A stretch of DNA of 64,000 nt from positions 1,175,501 to 1,239,500 of the forward strand of contig NZ_CP021425.1 in assembly GCF_002162375.1 (NCBI RefSeq). The letters are read 5' to 3'. This stretch comes from Oleiphilus messinensis. Lineage in GTDB: Bacteria; Pseudomonadota; Gammaproteobacteria; Pseudomonadales; Oleiphilaceae. Below the pieces are notes generated by a model that made no database searches, was not told the origin of the DNA, and saw only the letters and a program-made list of their open reading frames with translations. The position numbers and the translations under genes were made by a program. This document shows positions 17,696-26,547 of this stretch, one piece after another (within the stretch, counting starts at the first letter, position 1; each line of letters begins with the position of its first letter).

Positions 17696-19314
17696 GAGTC
17701 GCTGTGAATGGGGGGTTGAATTGTTTGTTGGTCGGTTAATGCTGGGTAGTTTTTGGGGTAAAGACTCGGTGGGGGATCCTGCGTGCATTCCTCGGAGGTT
17801 GAGCAAAGCGGAATGTCGAACAAGGTAAAGTAGAATGTTGAGCCATCATTCAGTGAGCTTTGCGCCCAGATTTTGCCATGATGTCGGCGAATAATTCGTG
17901 CCACGGTGGCAAGGCCGATACCGGACCCTTCAAACTGATCGCCTGAATGTAGCCTTTGGAAGGTGTGGAACAGCTTTTCCGAGTAGCGCATATCAAATCC
18001 GGCACCATTATCCTTCACATAGTAGATGTCCACGGACTCCTGGGTTGTCTTGCCAAATTGAATTTCCGTCTGATCCAGGTGCTGAGTGAACTTGAATGCA
18101 TTTTCAAGCAGGTGTTCCAGTGCGATTTTAATGAGTTGTTCATCGGCGATAGAGGTTAGATCAGGCATGATCCGAATCTTGATTGAGCGGTTTCCATGTT
18201 GTTCAAGTAAATTATTAGTGATGCGTTGTGCAATTCGGCTCAAGTCAACTTGTTCTTTATTAATGGGCTGCCTGGAAACCCGAGATAAGTTGAGTAATGT
18301 TCTTATTTGTCCAGACATCTTGTTGCCAGCCTGTTGAATCTGCTCTAGATAGCTTTTCGCCGTATTGTCCAGTGTGTGTTGATAATCTTCTTCCATCGCT
18401 TGGGCGAATCCGATAATGGTTCTCAGAGGTTCCCTGAGATCATGAGAAACAGAGTAACCAAATGCTTCCACTTCCTCGTTGGCGTTCTTTAGCTCCAGGC
18501 TCATCTTGTCGATAGTGTGCTCAAGCTGTGCCTTCTGATCTGTGATAATCCGGTTCTGGTTTTCTATTGTAGTCAGCATCGTATTAAAGGCGTCAACCAG
18601 TTCCCCGATTTCATCTTCGCTTTCTTTGCTGGCTTTAAGCGAATAGTCTTGTTTTTCGGCTACTTTCTGGGCGATAAACTTGAGATGGTAAAGTGGCACG
18701 GAAATAATCCGGTGCATGAAAGCCGACAGCAAAATGATAAGACCCGCAATGAGGCAGCCAACAAAAAGCGTGAAGAGCAAAAAGTTGTCGATATGCTTTC
18801 GGATTTCTTGCAGAGTGATCTCGATGTAGAGATAGCCGATCGTGTTATCTTGGGACTTAATGGGGTGGGCGATTTGTAAATGTTTATCTGTAAAACGGTG
18901 GGATACAGTGAGGGGGCGTTCCGGGCAGTTTGAGGCTTGGCTTGCCTGAGGGGCTGCATTGTTGTTATGAGTGTGGCTCACGTACGTCTTGCTGTGGGTA
19001 TGGTTAGTGTAGTGTGAAGAGCTTGCAAGGATTGTGAATTCAGAGTTGTAAAAGCACACCAGCGTGACAACTGAAAAGTGAGCAAGATCGCTGGCTGTTT
19101 TGTCTAGTTCTGTTTGATCCGCTCTGAGTAGCGGTGACAGTGCCTGTTCGGCAATAAGTTCCGAGGCTTGGGTCCACTCGTTTTTCAGTCGTTCCCGATA
19201 GGCGATGCTCTCATACAAGGTTAAACACAAGCTCATAAATGCCAGTGCCAAAAGGGCTGCACCTGATATCAGGAGTATAAGTTTTCGACGTATGGATATC
19301 CGACTGGCGATCAT
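17680..19314 (-). CDS. Membrane sensor histidine kinase (periplasmic sensor-HAMP-HisKA-HATPase)
   Basis: 544 residues. TM1 at ~12-33, a periplasmic sensor of ~145 residues (CHASE8-like, with a His/Asn-rich insert around residues 100-120), TM2 at ~178-200, HAMP, a short coiled coil, HisKA with SVSHDLREP (His near 290), then HATPase motifs LLENAFKF (N box), DNGAGF and GSGIGLATV. Downstream on the same strand are a receiver protein and a REC-GGDEF-EAL protein, the probable partners. The C-terminal ~45 residues after the ATPase are Pro/Ser/Thr-rich and unlike the family. Confidence 0.9.
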   Translation of the reverse strand: MIASRISIRRKLILLISGAALLALAFMSLCLTLYESIAYRERLKNEWTQASELIAEQALSPLLRADQTELDKTASDLAHFSVVTLVCFYNSEFTILASSSHYTNHTHSKTYVSHTHNNNAAPQASQASNCPERPLTVSHRFTDKHLQIAHPIKSQDNTIGYLYIEITLQEIRKHIDNFLLFTLFVGCLIAGLIILLSAFMHRIISVPLYHLKFIAQKVAEKQDYSLKASKESEDEIGELVDAFNTMLTTIENQNRIITDQKAQLEHTIDKMSLELKNANEEVEAFGYSVSHDLREPLRTIIGFAQAMEEDYQHTLDNTAKSYLEQIQQAGNKMSGQIRTLLNLSRVSRQPINKEQVDLSRIAQRITNNLLEQHGNRSIKIRIMPDLTSIADEQLIKIALEHLLENAFKFTQHLDQTEIQFGKTTQESVDIYYVKDNGAGFDMRYSEKLFHTFQRLHSGDQFEGSGIGLATVARIIRRHHGKIWAQSSLNDGSTFYFTLFDIPLCSTSEECTQDPPPSLYPKNYPALTDQQTIQPPIHSDSAPSQ

Positions 19315-19916
19315 GATTACTGCGATTCTCGTAGTGAGTGGTGCACTTCTAATCTGTGACCCGATATCAAGTCTATGGTTGTCTTAATTGTGTGGAAGTA
19401 GGTCAAACTTGACTATGAAGTCGGGTTGGCTTCAGTTGGTGCCATACTTCCGTCGCACCTGCAGGATTGATTTGATGCATCACAGACCTTTATTTAACAG
19501 GAAAATGGTGTTCCGTTTCTCTGATGTTGTGCACAAAAAGTAAACAGTGGTAGTGATGTTTGTTGTAAGCTGCTTCCCGCAGGCTCGTTATGTAATGTTT
19601 AAAACGTGGTCAAAAGTGTAAGGAGTGTAGGTGAGAATTGACGTACTGCCAAGTTATAAACTGATTTTTATCTGTGGGTGATTACTTGATGGTTAATCGT
19701 CATAAGCGCTTACAGAAAGCGGTGTCTGGATAATCGGCGATTTCCAAAGGATGGATTTCTGATATTCTGGGTTAGATTTATCGTAAGATATGATTTAATC
19801 GGTGTTATGTAAAATACGAGGCAATGATTTAAGAGGAAATTTAAGATCAAAGTGGTTCTGAGGTTGAGGTAAGATGCTATTTGAATTTAGATTCTGGAAA
19901 TTAACCTGATTATACA
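19315..19916. other. About 600 bp without a gene upstream of the sensor kinase
   Basis: AT-rich; should hold the kinase promoter. I could not find a convincing promoter, RNA gene or repeat in it. Confidence 0.4.
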
Positions 19917-20003
19917 TGGTGCCCAGGGGCGGACTCGAACCGCCACGCCCGTGAGAGCACTAGCACCTGAAGCTAGCGTGTCTACCAATTTCACCACCTG
20001 GGC
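19917..20003 (-). tRNA. tRNA-Leu(CAG)
   Basis: Full class II cloverleaf on the minus strand: acceptor GCCCAGG / CCTGGGC, D-arm region TGGTGAAATTGGTAGACA, anticodon stem CTAGC / GCTAG with loop TTCAGGT (anticodon CAG), long variable arm, TPsiC loop GTTCGAGTC, discriminator A and encoded CCA. It reads away from rnr. Confidence 0.96.
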
Positions 20004-20037
20004 CTGTTTTTGAGTTGTGTCTCAAAACGTGGCGCGA

Positions 20038-20066
20038 ACTTTAACGTTGAAGGCTTGGGTTGTCAA
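20038..20066 (-). promoter_or_regulatory. Sigma-70 promoter of tRNA-Leu
   Basis: On the minus strand: TTGACA, 17-base spacer, TAAAGT, followed by a GC-rich discriminator (CGCGCC) as is usual for stringently controlled stable-RNA promoters. The start would be ~28 bases before the tRNA. Confidence 0.82.
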
Positions 20067-20227
20067 TACTTTTATTCTATTGATGTTAAAAAAATTGCAT
20101 TAACATTGAAGCGTGATTTGGTTGTAGTGGTGCCATCCGGCAAAATATGGGATATCTATGTACTGCGGTTGTCCTCGTTTGGGTGTGTTTATTCATCGTA
20201 TCTAGGGCTATAATCCTAATGCGCGTT

Positions 20228-20249
20228 TTTGATCAAGTTAGTGATCAAA
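20228..20249 (+). promoter_or_regulatory. Palindrome in the rnr upstream region
   Basis: Perfect 8-base arms TTTGATCA and TGATCAAA, six-base loop, about 90 bases before the rnr start. Could be an operator or a leader hairpin. Confidence 0.4.
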
Positions 20250-20335
20250 GAGGCATATTGCCCGGCGATCACCAAATTACACCGTTTCTTTAGTACGGCG
20301 TGACGCCTGTCTGTGAAATTCAATCTGGAATTCGA

Positions 20336-23029
20336 ATGTCCAATATGAAATCTGACCCCCATGCTCAGCGGGAATCGGAAAACTATAAAAAACCCATCCA
20401 CAGCCGTGAATATATCCTTGACTGGTTAAAGGGTCGTAAAGCTGCGGTCACGCACTTTGAATTATGTCATGAGTTTGATTATGAAGATGCTGACGATGTG
20501 GAAGCACTGAGACGGCGGCTGATTGCGATGACGCGGGATGGGCAGTTAATTTGCAACCGGAGAGGTGGGTACCTGCCGGTTACCAGTGTTGATTTGATCA
20601 AGGGGCGGGTTATCGGGCACCGGGATGGATTCGGGTTTGTTGTGCCAGAAGATGGCGGCGATGATTTGTTCCTCAGTGCGCGGCAGATGCAGGCTTTGTT
20701 TAATGATGATGTCGTTCTGGTACGCGTAGATGATGTTGATCATAGAGGGCGGCGCATTGCCTCTGTGGTGGAGGTTCTGGAGCGAAATACCACAGAAATT
20801 GTAGGTCGATACTATGAAGACAGTGGTATTGCTTTCGTTACTCCCGAGAATGTAAGAATTTCTCAGGATGTGATTATCCCGCGAGAGCAGTCAGGCGAAG
20901 CGTTACACGGACAATATGTGTTGGTGGAGCTGACCCGGCAACCGACTATCCGAACCAAACCGCTTGGTCGTGTTATCGATGTTTTGGGTGATCACATGGC
21001 TCCGGGCATGGAAATCGAGGTGGCGATTCGATCCCATGGCATCCCTTTTCTCTGGGGGGAGGAGGTCAAAGCTGAGATTGCCGATCTGAGTGTTGACGTT
21101 ACCGAGTCCGATAAGAAAGACCGGATAGATCTCCGTGATTTGCCTCTGGTAACCATCGATGGTGAGGACGCGCGGGATTTCGATGATGCTGTTTATTGTG
21201 CACCCAAGCGTGGCGGCGGATGGCGCCTGTACGTTGCCATTGCTGATGTGTCCCATTATGTGCGTTTGGGGAGCGCTCTTGATGAAGAAGCCCGTAAGCG
21301 AGGTAACTCGGTTTATTTCCCGGGGCATGTGGTGCCAATGTTGCCTGAGGTGCTTTCCAATGGTTTGTGCTCCCTGAACCCGCAAGTTGATCGTTTGTGT
21401 ATGGTTTGTGAAATGACCATCAGTCAGGCGGGACGGTTGAGCGGATACCGATTTTACGAAGCTGTCATGCATTCCCATGCCCGGCTGACCTACACGCAGG
21501 TTGCTAAAATGCTTGACACCGAGGTCGGTGAAGAAGGTGAAGCATTGCGTGAGCGTTTTGCCGATTTGGTACCGCATTTGAATAACCTGTATGCGCTCTA
21601 CAAGCAACTTCGTATTGCCCGGGAAGAACGGGGGGCGATTGATTTTGCGACCACTGAAACCCGTATTGAATTTGGTGATGAGCGAAAGATTGAGCAGATT
21701 GTGCCGGTTGAGCGAAATGATGCGCACCGTTTGATTGAGGAATGCATGCTGTGCGCCAATGTCGCCACTGCGCGATTCATCGCCAAGCATAATATTCCCT
21801 CGTTATATCGGGTTCACGAGGGGCCGGGGGAGGAAAAATTGCAGAACCTCCGTTCCTTCATTGGTGAACTTGGGCTGCAAATGCGCGGCGGAGAGACGCC
21901 AACGCCAGCAGACTACCAGGAATTGATCCTTCAAATTCAAGATCGTCCCGACTTCAGTGTAATTCAAACCGTGATGTTGAGATCCATGTCCCAAGCCTAT
22001 TACGGCCCGGAAAATAAAGGGCATTTTGGCTTAGGGTTCAAAGCGTACACGCACTTTACATCACCGATACGGCGCTATCCTGACCTGATGATTCATCGTG
22101 CGATCAAGTCTCTGATCTATAAGTCATCCGAGCTGTTGGGGGGGGATGCACCAAGAGATTATGTTCCTGCTCCGTCACCCAAGCCCTCAGATTATCCTTA
22201 TCCATTTGATGTACCGGCGATGTTGGAAGTGGGTGAAGGTTGCTCAATGACCGAGCGGCGAGCGGATGATGCGACCCGGGATGTTGAAAGCTGGTTGAAG
22301 TGTGAGTTCCTGCAACAGCATGTTGGTGATGTTTATCCCGGTGTGATTTCTGCGGTGACGTCCTTTGGGTTGTTCGTGGAGTTATCGGATCTGTTTATTG
22401 AAGGGCTGGTTCACGTCTCGTCTTTGAGTAATGATTTTTATCATTATGATGCGGTGAAGCATCGCTTGGTTGGCGAACGAACGGGAACCAGCTACAGGCT
22501 TGGCGACTTGCTGGAGGTGCAGGTTGTTCGCGTAGATCTTGAGGAGCGTAAAATAGATTACGAAATCGTAGGTCGTAGCAAAGCAATCAAGAAAAAGCGG
22601 AATGACGCAAGGTCACAGGGCGGCGAAGATCGTACAGGGAAACGAAAAACCAAACGACTTTTGGACAAGCTGGATCAGTACTCCAGGGAAGAATCCCGTA
22701 GCCATGGCGATAAAGCCGAGAGTAAAGGTGAGTTGACGAGACCCGTACGGAAACGAAAAGGGTCTTCAAAGTCAAAGCGTGATGGCGAATCTGGTGAGAA
22801 ATCCGGATCCAAGAAGAAATCCGGGAGCAAGGCCCGGCCTGGCACACAGGCAAAGACCAGGTCAGGAGCCAAGACTAAGTCCGGCTCTAAAGCGAAAACA
22901 GGTATTAAGTCTCGGGCGGGTACCAAGTCGGATGCCGGAGCCAAGGTCGAAGCTGGTGTGAAGAAAAACGTTGAATCCAAGGTGCGCACCAAGGTTAAGA
23001 GTAAAGCGAAGAAAGGTCGTAAGCGTTGA
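20336..23029 (+). CDS. rnr: Ribonuclease R
   Basis: Processive 3'-5' exoribonuclease of the RNB family, 897 residues from the ATG at 20336 (an earlier ATG at 20300 adds 12 unsupported residues). N-terminal winged-helix (residues ~20-85), cold-shock domains, RNB core with TIDGEDARDFDDAV at ~270 supplying the catalytic Asp residues, HFTSPIRRYPDL, and an S1 domain at ~655-740 (GVISAVTSFGLFVELSDLFI). The last ~140 residues are very basic with repeats of Gly-Ser/Ala-Lys, longer than in E. coli. Followed by rlmB, the usual partner. Confidence 0.96.
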   Translation: MSNMKSDPHAQRESENYKKPIHSREYILDWLKGRKAAVTHFELCHEFDYEDADDVEALRRRLIAMTRDGQLICNRRGGYLPVTSVDLIKGRVIGHRDGFGFVVPEDGGDDLFLSARQMQALFNDDVVLVRVDDVDHRGRRIASVVEVLERNTTEIVGRYYEDSGIAFVTPENVRISQDVIIPREQSGEALHGQYVLVELTRQPTIRTKPLGRVIDVLGDHMAPGMEIEVAIRSHGIPFLWGEEVKAEIADLSVDVTESDKKDRIDLRDLPLVTIDGEDARDFDDAVYCAPKRGGGWRLYVAIADVSHYVRLGSALDEEARKRGNSVYFPGHVVPMLPEVLSNGLCSLNPQVDRLCMVCEMTISQAGRLSGYRFYEAVMHSHARLTYTQVAKMLDTEVGEEGEALRERFADLVPHLNNLYALYKQLRIAREERGAIDFATTETRIEFGDERKIEQIVPVERNDAHRLIEECMLCANVATARFIAKHNIPSLYRVHEGPGEEKLQNLRSFIGELGLQMRGGETPTPADYQELILQIQDRPDFSVIQTVMLRSMSQAYYGPENKGHFGLGFKAYTHFTSPIRRYPDLMIHRAIKSLIYKSSELLGGDAPRDYVPAPSPKPSDYPYPFDVPAMLEVGEGCSMTERRADDATRDVESWLKCEFLQQHVGDVYPGVISAVTSFGLFVELSDLFIEGLVHVSSLSNDFYHYDAVKHRLVGERTGTSYRLGDLLEVQVVRVDLEERKIDYEIVGRSKAIKKKRNDARSQGGEDRTGKRKTKRLLDKLDQYSREESRSHGDKAESKGELTRPVRKRKGSSKSKRDGESGEKSGSKKKSGSKARPGTQAKTRSGAKTKSGSKAKTGIKSRAGTKSDAGAKVEAGVKKNVESKVRTKVKSKAKKGRKR

Positions 23030-23101
23030 GTTCCTGTCGTGAACATGGTTGCAGTGTGACTCTCGAATCGCGCTTAAGCAGTTTTTTTTGGAGATTTTTT
23101 T

Positions 23102-23866
23102 TTGACAATATCAACTAATCAGCAGGAACAGAATGCTATTTTTGGTTTTCACGCGGTTGAGTCGCTGCTAAAGAATCAGATTGATTCTGTGTCTGAACTC
23201 CTCGTGCTTAAGGGTAGGGCGGATCGGCGCTTGAATGCGATTTTGGCATTGGCCAAAGGCGCTTCACATATTTCGATCCGTTACCTGGATCGACATGCCC
23301 TGGATCGTCAAGTGGGAGACCGGCATCAAGGTATCGTTGCCATTTGTTCCGAGCAATTGGAAAAAGATGAAGGAGACCTCGAGGATATTCTGCAGGGGCA
23401 GCGTGAGAGTATATTTTTGTTGATTCTTGATGGTGTGACTGATCCTCACAATCTCGGGGCCTGTATTCGAAGTGCAAATGCTGCTGGTGTGACAGCTGTG
23501 ATCATACCGAAAGATAAGTCTGCGCGCTTAAACTCTACCGCATTAAAAGTTGCGTGTGGAGCGGCACAATATACCCCTGTCGTCCGGGTAACCAATTTGG
23601 CGAGGACGCTTAAATGGTTACAACAGTATGGTATTTGGATCGTGGGCGCTGCAGGCGAAGCCGAGGAGACCATTTATCAAGCGGAATTTACGGGGTCTGT
23701 AGCTCTGGTGATGGGCAATGAAGGGAAGGGCTTGCGCCGGTTAACGCGTGAACACTGTGATAGTCTGGTGAAAATTCCGATGTCGGGTGATGTGAGTAGC
23801 TTGAATGTGTCTGTTGCAACTGGAGTCTGTTTGTTCGAAGCGCTGAGACAGCGACAGAATACATAA
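23102..23866 (+). CDS. rlmB: 23S rRNA (guanosine-2251-2'-O)-methyltransferase
   Basis: 254-residue SPOUT methyltransferase modifying G2251 in the ribosomal P-loop. Motifs: N-terminal FGFHAVESLL substrate domain, LDGVTDPHNLGACIRSANAA, VMGNEGKGLRRL and SLNVSVATGVCLFE of the trefoil knot. It starts with TTG at 23102, with GGAG eight bases upstream and no nearby ATG in frame. It lies 72 bases after rnr, probably in the same transcript. Confidence 0.95.
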   Translation: MTISTNQQEQNAIFGFHAVESLLKNQIDSVSELLVLKGRADRRLNAILALAKGASHISIRYLDRHALDRQVGDRHQGIVAICSEQLEKDEGDLEDILQGQRESIFLLILDGVTDPHNLGACIRSANAAGVTAVIIPKDKSARLNSTALKVACGAAQYTPVVRVTNLARTLKWLQQYGIWIVGAAGEAEETIYQAEFTGSVALVMGNEGKGLRRLTREHCDSLVKIPMSGDVSSLNVSVATGVCLFEALRQRQNT

Positions 23867-23873
23867 AAAAAGA

Positions 23874-23902
23874 TTGAAACTCCGGCGCTAAATCTCTAAA
23901 AT
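23874..23902 (+). promoter_or_regulatory. Sigma-70 promoter of the rpsF operon
   Basis: TTGAAA at 23874-23879, 17-base spacer, TAAAAT at 23897-23902, immediately after the rlmB stop codon. Gives a leader of about 175 bases before rpsF. Confidence 0.8.
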
Positions 23903-23908
23903 GCGCCG

Positions 23909-24086
23909 TTCTGAAAACTGTGGTCGATTTTTGACCGCTCTCCTTGCTTCTTTGTCATTCGGTGACGTAATACAACTCGGTGGAGCCATTCAACGAGTCA
24001 GCTTAAAGCAGCCTTTCTGGGCCTTGTTTTGGCGGGTATTTCCGAGCTGGGTGCGATAAGAGGCTTCTAACCCGTAAGGAGCAATT
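23909..24086 (+). promoter_or_regulatory. rpsF mRNA leader, possible S6:S18 autoregulatory site
   Basis: Long untranslated leader before rpsF. In many bacteria this leader binds the S6:S18 pair. A CCGAGCTGGGTGC stretch at ~24040-24052 is a possible site. The assignment rests on position; I did not confirm the fold. Confidence 0.35.
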
Positions 24087-24503
24087 ATGCGTCATTATGA
24101 AATTGTTATCCTTGTTCACCCAGATCAAAGTGAGCAAGTACCCGCAATGGTTGAGCGATATACCAATTCCGTAACGGAGTCTGGTGGACAGGTTCACCGT
24201 CTGGAAGACTGGGGTCGTCGTCACCTGGCATACCCAATCAACAAAATCCACAAAGCACACTATATTCTGATGAATATCGAGTGCGGCAACGAAGTTTTGG
24301 AAGAATTGAGCCACAACTTCCGTTTCAACGATGCTATTCTGCGTGAGTTGGTTATTCGTCGCAAAAATGCGGTGACTGAAACTTCTCCAATGAAAGCTTC
24401 AGAGAACCGTGAAGGCTACAACAAGTCGAACAATGATTCCGCAAACTACGATTCACCTCAGTCTGAGTCTAACGACTCTGATTCCGAGGACGAAGAAGAG
24501 TAA
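24087..24503 (+). CDS. rpsF: 30S ribosomal protein S6
   Basis: 138 residues beginning [19 protein letters not shown] with the S6 core motifs [19 protein letters not shown] and [11 protein letters not shown]. The acidic C-terminal tail rich in Asp, Glu and Ser is where RimK adds glutamates in some bacteria. Ribosome site AAGGAG. First gene of the rpsF-rpsR-rplI operon; no priB between rpsF and rpsR. Confidence 0.97.
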   Translation: MRHYEIVILVHPDQSEQVPAMVERYTNSVTESGGQVHRLEDWGRRHLAYPINKIHKAHYILMNIECGNEVLEELSHNFRFNDAILRELVIRRKNAVTETSPMKASENREGYNKSNNDSANYDSPQSESNDSDSEDEEE

Positions 24504-24574
24504 GTTGAGTTTGGGAAGTCGCGTACTTCCGGGGCTCATCAAATCGAATTTAATTTGCAAATCAGGAGACTAAC

Positions 24575-24805
24575 ATGGCTCGTTTTTTTCGTCGTCGCAA
24601 GTTCTGCCGTTTCACTGCAGAAGGTGTGAAGGAAATTGATTACAAAGATATTGAAACGCTGAAAGGCTATATCACTGAAACTGGTAAGATTGTACCTAGC
24701 CGTATCACGGGCACAAAAGCTCGCTATCAGCGTCAGTTGTCTACTGCGATCAAGCGCGCACGCTTTTTGGCGTTATTGCCTTATACCGATAACCACGAAG
24801 GTTAA
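24575..24805 (+). CDS. rpsR: 30S ribosomal protein S18
   Basis: 76 residues: [39 protein letters not shown] and [20 protein letters not shown], the standard S18 sequence. Partner of S6 on the small-subunit platform. Ribosome site CAGGAG, 72 bases after rpsF. Confidence 0.97.
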   Translation: MARFFRRRKFCRFTAEGVKEIDYKDIETLKGYITETGKIVPSRITGTKARYQRQLSTAIKRARFLALLPYTDNHEG

Positions 24806-24877
24806 TACTTCGTATCTGGTATAAGTTGTTCGCGAGATATTGAGTCGTCAGGACATTACTAACAGGAGTTTTTGAAC

Positions 24878-25732
24878 ATGCAAGCAATCGCCAATTTCGT
24901 AATGAAAGGGCGCCTGCAAGCAGGAGTAGTTGTTCTGGTGTGCTCCATACTGCCGTTGCTATTCTGGATAAGTGCGGCGGTCGTCGGATTGATAACAATG
25001 CGACGTGGCATCAACGAAGGTGCAATCCTGTTAATTGCCGCTATCGTGCCCTCTGTAATTTGGGCGCAGTCGGTTCAGGATCCGACTTCGTTATTTGTGA
25101 TTGCAACAACCTGGGGAATGGCAGTCGTACTTCGACAGACCGTTTCCTGGGAAAAAGCGCTGTTTGTAGGTGCGGGGTTGGCGGTATTGTCAATCGTGCT
25201 GCTGCCAATAGTGTCAGCTGACCTGCTAAATCAGCTGGTAGCATTCGGAGTCGAACTATTCCGGCAACTGAATCCAGAGCGGATTCAGGAGTTGGGTGAA
25301 AACGTTGACTCGGTCGTTCGAAATATGATGATTGGCAGTCTGGCAGTATCCTACGCCATGTTCGCCACCATGAGCTTGATGTTGGCACGTGCCTGGCAAG
25401 CCAAACTTTTCAATCCTGGTGGATTTCGAAAAGAGTTTCATCAATTTCGATTGTCCCGGGCTTCGGCAACACTGAGTGTCATTTCAGTGTTAGTGCTTTC
25501 GAGCTTGGGTGACCAGAATGCTGTTTTTGCATTCGCTTTGCTAATTCCGCTTGGCTTTGCCGGGTTGGCGCTTATACACGGTAGTGTGGCTAGGAAAAAC
25601 TTAAGTAAAGGCTGGCTTGTTTGGTTTTATGTGATTTCATTAATCATTGGCCCCAGCCTGATAGTGTTGCTCGTATTGTTGGCTGTAATGGACAGCTGGA
25701 TTGATGTCCGGTCCCGAATACGAGTGGACTAA
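24878..25732 (+). CDS. Integral membrane protein between rpsR and rplI (DUF2232-like)
   Basis: 284-residue polytopic protein with about eight hydrophobic segments. A membrane gene of this kind sits between rpsR and rplI in many gammaproteobacteria; function unknown. Start ATG at 24878 with AGGAG upstream; a TTG six bases earlier is less likely. In the same operon as the ribosomal genes, 33 bases before rplI. Confidence 0.82.
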   Translation: MQAIANFVMKGRLQAGVVVLVCSILPLLFWISAAVVGLITMRRGINEGAILLIAAIVPSVIWAQSVQDPTSLFVIATTWGMAVVLRQTVSWEKALFVGAGLAVLSIVLLPIVSADLLNQLVAFGVELFRQLNPERIQELGENVDSVVRNMMIGSLAVSYAMFATMSLMLARAWQAKLFNPGGFRKEFHQFRLSRASATLSVISVLVLSSLGDQNAVFAFALLIPLGFAGLALIHGSVARKNLSKGWLVWFYVISLIIGPSLIVLLVLLAVMDSWIDVRSRIRVD

Positions 25733-25764
25733 TAAACGTTTCAGATTAAAAAGAGGTTAGCGAG

Positions 25765-26211
25765 ATGGAAGTTATTCTGCTCGAGAAAGTTGGCAAGCTG
25801 GGTGGCCTGGGTGACAAGGTTGCAGTTAAAGCAGGCTTTGGCCGCAACTTCCTCATCCCATACGGTAAAGCAGTTCCAGCAACGAAAGAAAATGTAGAAC
25901 AGTTTGAAGCGCGTCGTGCTGAGCTTGAAAAACAGGCGGCTGAGAAACTGGCTGCGGCGCAGTCACGTTCCGAAGAACTGTCTGGCAAAGAAGTGACCAT
26001 CGTTGCTAAAGCCGGTGACGAAGGTAAGCTGTTCGGATCAATTGGTGTTCGAGATGTAGCGGACGCATTCACTGCTGCGGGTATTGCGGTAGAGAAGAGC
26101 GAAGTACGTCTGCCAGAAGGTCCTCTGCGTGCTGTAGGTGAGTATGAGATTGCTCTGCACCTGTTCACCGACGTAGACACGACGGTTAAAGTGATCGTTG
26201 TTGCTGAATAA
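25765..26211 (+). CDS. rplI: 50S ribosomal protein L9
   Basis: 148 residues: [36 protein letters not shown], a long connecting helix and the C-terminal globular domain with GKLFGSI. Standard length. AAGAGG-type ribosome site. Last gene before the operon terminator. Confidence 0.97.
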   Translation: MEVILLEKVGKLGGLGDKVAVKAGFGRNFLIPYGKAVPATKENVEQFEARRAELEKQAAEKLAAAQSRSEELSGKEVTIVAKAGDEGKLFGSIGVRDVADAFTAAGIAVEKSEVRLPEGPLRAVGEYEIALHLFTDVDTTVKVIVVAE

Positions 26212-26222
26212 GCAATATCGCA

Positions 26223-26294
26223 CTCAAGATCGGCATCACGCTCAAGATAAGTACTAGGCTCTAGATAAGTACTAAGCTCAAAATAGGTATCAGG
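26223..26294 (+). repeat. Degenerate 18-bp tandem repeat, four units
   Basis: Units at 26223, 26241, 26259 and 26277, each starting CTCAAGAT or CTCTAGAT or CTCAAAAT. The second and third are nearly identical (both contain AGATAAGTACTA). Immediately 3' of rplI. Confidence 0.7.
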
Positions 26295-26306
26295 CTGCTG
26301 ATACCT
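26285..26306 (+). other. Hairpin at the end of the tandem repeat
   Basis: Perfect arms AGGTATCAG and CTGATACCT with loop GCTG. No T-run. It uses the last repeat unit as its left arm. Confidence 0.6.
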
Positions 26307-26370
26307 AGGTTCTTGTCCAGGTTGGCACTCGTGTTAGCGGGTGTTGATTTGCAGCGCGTGCAGATCTTTG

Positions 26371-26407
26371 AATAAGGCCCGGAATTGTTCCGGGCCTTAT
26401 TTTTTTC
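26371..26407 (+). terminator. Rho-independent terminator of the rpsF-rplI operon
   Basis: 14-bp stem AATAAGGCCCGGAA / TTCCGGGCCTTATT, three-base loop, followed by seven or more T. The symmetric AT ends would let it work on both strands. Confidence 0.95.
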
Positions 26408-26475
26408 GCTGTTTTCTTCCTTTGATCTGTTCTTTCTCTTTGAGCTCTTCTCCCTTCGACCTTTCGAAACTCTTG

Positions 26476-26504
26476 TTGGATCTGCATGGTTCAACCCCTA
26501 TAAT
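26476..26504 (+). promoter_or_regulatory. Sigma-70 promoter of dnaB-alr
   Basis: TTGGAT at 26476-26481, 17-base spacer, perfect TATAAT at 26499-26504, 43 bases before the dnaB ATG. Confidence 0.82.
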
Positions 26505-26547
26505 TCATGTTTCCAATTCAGATACCACACGGGTATAGACTTAAGGC

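Noticed and set aside
20228-20249. TTTGATCA/TGATCAAA palindrome considered as an FNR box
   Set aside because: FNR sites have TTGAT and ATCAA separated by four bases; here ten bases separate them.
20903-21790. Long open frame (295 codons) on the minus strand opposite rnr
   Set aside because: Entirely antisense to the well-conserved RNase R core; no recognisable domains and no ribosome site.
26223-26294. Tandem 18-base units considered as a CRISPR array
   Set aside because: Repeats are contiguous and degenerate with no spacers, and there are no cas genes in the window.
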